Part shown: one piece after another, positions 61,835-64,000 of the stretch | Layout of the letters: the number at the start of each line of letters is the position of its first letter | Position numbering within the stretch: position 1 is the stretch's first letter | Assembly (NCBI GenBank): GCA_964410665.1 | Contig: CAYPIE010000004.1 | Coordinates: 62,001 to 126,000, forward strand | Reading direction: 5' to 3' | Origin: CAYPIE01 sp964410665 | GTDB lineage: Bacteria > Planctomycetota > Planctomycetia > Gemmatales > Gemmataceae | Length of the DNA: 64,000 nt | Notes under the pieces: model-generated | Databases searched by the model: none | The model's input: only the letters and a program-made list of their open reading frames with translations | Told to the model about the DNA's origin: nothing | Made by a program: the position numbers and the translations under genes

Positions 61835-62401
61835 CTACTCTAACGGCGCCTTGGCAATCAAGCCAATCTCAAGCGTATCATCGCTCAGGAAATGATCGAG
61901 ATGATGCGCCCGGTCTTCTACGGCCATCAGAATCTCCTTCAACAACGTTTCAGTCCCAAAGTCGCCGAGGTGCGTCGCGGCCTGAATCGTGGCTCGGAGA
62001 TGCTCGGCGATGGTTTTCTCGTGAAAACGATCCCGTTCCAGCATATGGCGAATCCGGAAAGTCCCTTCCGGTTCGTGCTCAATATAGGCAAGCTTGGCTT
62101 GCTCGTTCGGGGATGAGGTTGGGATTCCGCCCAGTGCGGTGATCCGCTCAGCAACCTGATCAAATTGCTGGTGGACCGCTTCGTAGTGCTTCTGCAAAAA
62201 CAAGTGCAAATCTTGGAACTGCGGCCCCTCCACCAGCCAGTGATGCTTTTGATACTGATGGAACAGGGTCATCAGCGAAGCCAGATGCCGGTCGAGTTCG
62301 GGCAACAGTTTGCTCACCGTCTCTTTGGAAAGACCGATGGGATTCTCTTCGATCTCATCCTTGGCCCGCCAGGGTTGGCTCTGTAACGGCTTGTTCGTCA
62401 T
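61835..62401 (-). CDS. Dps-family ferritin-like DNA-protection protein
   Basis: A 188-aa four-helix-bundle protein that stores iron using peroxide and can shield DNA. Helix one/two has LMTLFHQYQKHHWLVEGPQF and the ferroxidase-site HxxxD/E residues, with FQDLHLFLQKHYEAVHQQFD. AERITALGGIPTSSP is the typical BC loop. The N-terminal 30 residues are basic/polar. AAGGAG precedes the ATG. It follows the secreted-protein gene upstream by 41 bp on the same strand and could be cotranscribed. Confidence 0.88.
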   Translation of the reverse strand: MTNKPLQSQPWRAKDEIEENPIGLSKETVSKLLPELDRHLASLMTLFHQYQKHHWLVEGPQFQDLHLFLQKHYEAVHQQFDQVAERITALGGIPTSSPNEQAKLAYIEHEPEGTFRIRHMLERDRFHEKTIAEHLRATIQAATHLGDFGTETLLKEILMAVEDRAHHLDHFLSDDTLEIGLIAKAPLE

Positions 62402-62442
62402 CTTACGACTCCTTGGTGAAAATCAGGCGTGCCAGGTCGCAC

Positions 62443-63246
62443 TCAGGGGCGCGACAAACCTATGTTTGCCTCTCCGGGTACCTGCACCCGAAGCGGCGAC
62501 GTGGACGTCAATCGATACTTTTCTGCAACTTCTGGACCATCGATCACGACGGTATAGATGCCTTCGGGGATCGATTCGATTCGGTATTGCCCCGCGGCAT
62601 CGGTCGTTGCCCGATAGATGAAGAATTTTAGGTCGGATGCCACTAGCCAGAGCTTGGCTCCGCGGAGTGGTTCCCCCGAGAGGGTCACACGCCCCTCGCA
62701 CACTAACCGGTTTGCATCGTTCTGCGTCACAGGAGGGGGAGTGTCGACCGTTTTCGGAACGATACCGAGCGGCTCCACTTGGGCTTTAGGCGGGCGTGGA
62801 GGTTCGGTCATCGGTTTGGTGGGGGAATCGATCGGTGCGGGCCGGGCTTGCCCATTTTTGGCCGGAGGGATGGGCGGGGTTGGAGCTCGGTTCGAAGGGA
62901 ACTCACGCAAATCCGCGCGCACTGCTTCAATCAATTCATGCAACATAAAGGCTCGTCGAGTAAACGAATCTTCATTCTCCATCGCTTCCATGCCCTGGTC
63001 GATCCGTTTTTGAATCGCCGGCTGATGCTCTAACAGCGGTCGTGCGGTCAACAGGGCTCCTTCAAAGAGGCGGTAGCAGCCTTCCGGATCGTTCGTGTTG
63101 TATAGCGCAGCACCACGATCATGGACGATGCGCAACACGTTTTGCAGGCGTTCATCGATCTTCTGATGGGGCGTTACCGTTTGTCCAAGAATACTGGCTG
63201 GTAATCCCAGCCCGACAGCCAGAATCGCGAGGCGGTGGAGGAACAT
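62443..63246 (-). CDS. exported protein with carboxypeptidase-regulatory-like domain
   Basis: A 267-aa protein from ATG 63246, with GGGAG 8 nt before; an ATG five codons earlier is less likely. A signal peptide lies at about 1-21 (ending ASILGQ). A helical domain (25-120) resembles planctomycete TPR-like exported helices. A Pro/Lys-rich linker follows (about 122-175). The C-terminal domain (about 180-262) has EGRVTLSGEPLRGAKLWLVA and DAAGQYRIESIPEGIYTVVI, a carboxypeptidase-regulatory/SpaA-type beta sandwich. No catalytic residues. It is divergent from the next gene. Confidence 0.75.
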   Translation of the reverse strand: MFLHRLAILAVGLGLPASILGQTVTPHQKIDERLQNVLRIVHDRGAALYNTNDPEGCYRLFEGALLTARPLLEHQPAIQKRIDQGMEAMENEDSFTRRAFMLHELIEAVRADLREFPSNRAPTPPIPPAKNGQARPAPIDSPTKPMTEPPRPPKAQVEPLGIVPKTVDTPPPVTQNDANRLVCEGRVTLSGEPLRGAKLWLVASDLKFFIYRATTDAAGQYRIESIPEGIYTVVIDGPEVAEKYRLTSTSPLRVQVPGEANIGLSRP

Positions 63247-63382
63247 GGTACGGTCTCCCATGGTGAGTGCAGATTCAAGGAAATACGTTTATCCTATGTG
63301 GCGCGGCCTTCCTGGCCAAGCGTAGATTCGTTGGGCTTGCAGGCCACCGCCGGATCGGCATACGATACGCGGCCGAGCCCGG

Positions 63383-64000
63383 ATGGCTCAACCGATGTTC
63401 CAGGGAGAGGTTGGTTTGGCCGACAAAGCGACCCAGCTGATTGTGGCAGCCCTGACCCAGGCCGCAGCAGAACCATTGGGCCAGGCACTCTTTTCAGGTA
63501 AGAACGAGCCAGGGCTGTTTCCTGCCACCGCCTTGGCCCGCAATGCAGCCCAACGGTGCAAAGATGAGGGGTATTTGCAGATCCTCCGTCAGGAGCTGCG
63601 CGGCAAAACCACCCGCGAGATCTGCTGCCTGACCCAAAAAGGCCTGTTGTATTTACGAAAGCAAACCAATCCACGGCAAGTGCTTGAAGACTTCGTTCGC
63701 ATCCTCGAAGCGCGACACGAACAGGTCCAAGCGCTTCTCGATGATGCGCACCATATGCAGCAGCAGCTGCAGGCGATGCGGAACTTGACCGAACAATTGC
63801 TCCCACAGCTCCAAACCGAGGTGAACGAACGCCAACTGGCCATGAGTGAACCCACTTCGGAAAGCGAGGAGGTTGCGGATGAGCCCACGACCATCCAAGC
63901 GCCCGAACCGTCCTTGGACAACGTCATCTCTGCATCAGACTATCGGGTCCCATTACTCCGTGAGCTGACCCAATGGCATTTAAATGCTGGGGCTTCGGAA
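63383..64000 (+). CDS. coiled-coil protein with winged-helix-like N-terminus (3' end outside window)
   Basis: An open frame of 206 codons runs from ATG 63383 to the last base without a stop. Residues 10-100 are helical, with YLQILRQELRGKTTREICCL and LTQKGLLYLRKQ, which resembles the wing of a winged-helix domain. Residues 100-150 form a coiled coil (RHEQVQALLDDAHHMQQQLQ). An acidic stretch follows. The start is not certain (ATG at 63395 is an alternative) because no clear ribosome site is seen. Function is unknown and the C-terminus is missing. Confidence 0.6.
   Translation, partial: MAQPMFQGEVGLADKATQLIVAALTQAAAEPLGQALFSGKNEPGLFPATALARNAAQRCKDEGYLQILRQELRGKTTREICCLTQKGLLYLRKQTNPRQVLEDFVRILEARHEQVQALLDDAHHMQQQLQAMRNLTEQLLPQLQTEVNERQLAMSEPTSESEEVADEPTTIQAPEPSLDNVISASDYRVPLLRELTQWHLNAGASE

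Noticed and set aside
1..64000. CRISPR arrays, rRNA or tRNA genes, intact insertion sequences
   Set aside because: No regularly spaced direct repeats, no cloverleaf-like or rRNA-like segments, and no transposase frame were recognised on reading; the repeats at 55.4-61.8 kb are protein-coding.

Overview
The window looks like a chromosome segment of a planctomycete, most likely from the Gemmatales/Gemmataceae. This rests on family content rather than a database search: a DUF1559 prepilin-like protein, a TIGR02996 repeat-companion protein with leucine-rich repeats, a Ser/Thr kinase with the planctomycete-style N-terminal helical domain, secreted PQQ-type propellers, and two giant cadherin-repeat proteins that carry an LExLE(S/D)RxxPS motif near the N-terminus. 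GC content appears moderately high, and genes lie on both strands in short operons. No rRNA, tRNA, CRISPR array or intact insertion sequence was seen.

Layout. 1-4.9 kb: housekeeping and unlinked genes (alpha/beta hydrolase end, acyltransferase, deoxyribosyltransferase-like protein, small membrane protein with an L7/L12-like tail, TIGR01777 epimerase, SUFU-domain protein). 5.3-9.5 kb: three exported proteins. 9.6-12.4 kb: class III aminotransferase and peptidase T. 12.7-18.8 kb: a DUF2325-like protein, a decayed ABC ATPase gene, a long perfect hairpin, an HNH endonuclease, a solo McrC-like nuclease and an FHA-GAF histidine kinase. 18.9-20.0 kb: UDP-glucuronate decarboxylase behind a 51-aa membrane protein. 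20.2-24.5 kb: DUF1559 protein, 52-aa lipoprotein, TIGR02996/LRR protein, Ser/Thr kinase. 24.8-27.4 kb: clpB.

27.4-32.9 kb is a minus-strand efflux operon: MarR regulator, RND adaptor, a previously uncalled 50-aa frame joined by ATGA overlaps on both sides, and the RND pump. A SlyA-like palindrome sits in its promoter. 33.4-38.8 kb: uronate isomerase-like enzyme, then S41 protease with a coupled beta-propeller, and an SPFH lipoprotein with a coupled membrane protein. 39.0-42.5 kb: a glycan-modification pair, a methyltransferase-methyltransferase-GT2 fusion followed by a sulfotransferase. 42.5-44.3 kb: an NCS1 permease beside a broken gene remnant. 44.8-49.6 kb: three tiny lipoproteins divergent from an ECF sigma/anti-sigma/ComEC operon. 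50-53.5 kb: csrA with a structured leader, convergent with an NtrB/NtrC-like two-component operon. 54-64 kb: trehalose phosphatase, two tandem paralogous cadherin/VCBS giants (10 versus 3 repeats), Dps, a secreted protein with a carboxypeptidase-regulatory-like fold, and a truncated coiled-coil protein.

The most novel-looking points are the ATGA-bridged microprotein in the efflux operon, the solo McrC/HNH neighbourhood, the triple-domain glycan enzyme fusion, and the paralogous repeat proteins that differ by internal repeat number while keeping the same first and last repeats and C-terminal module. All functional calls come from motif recognition by eye; none was checked by search.
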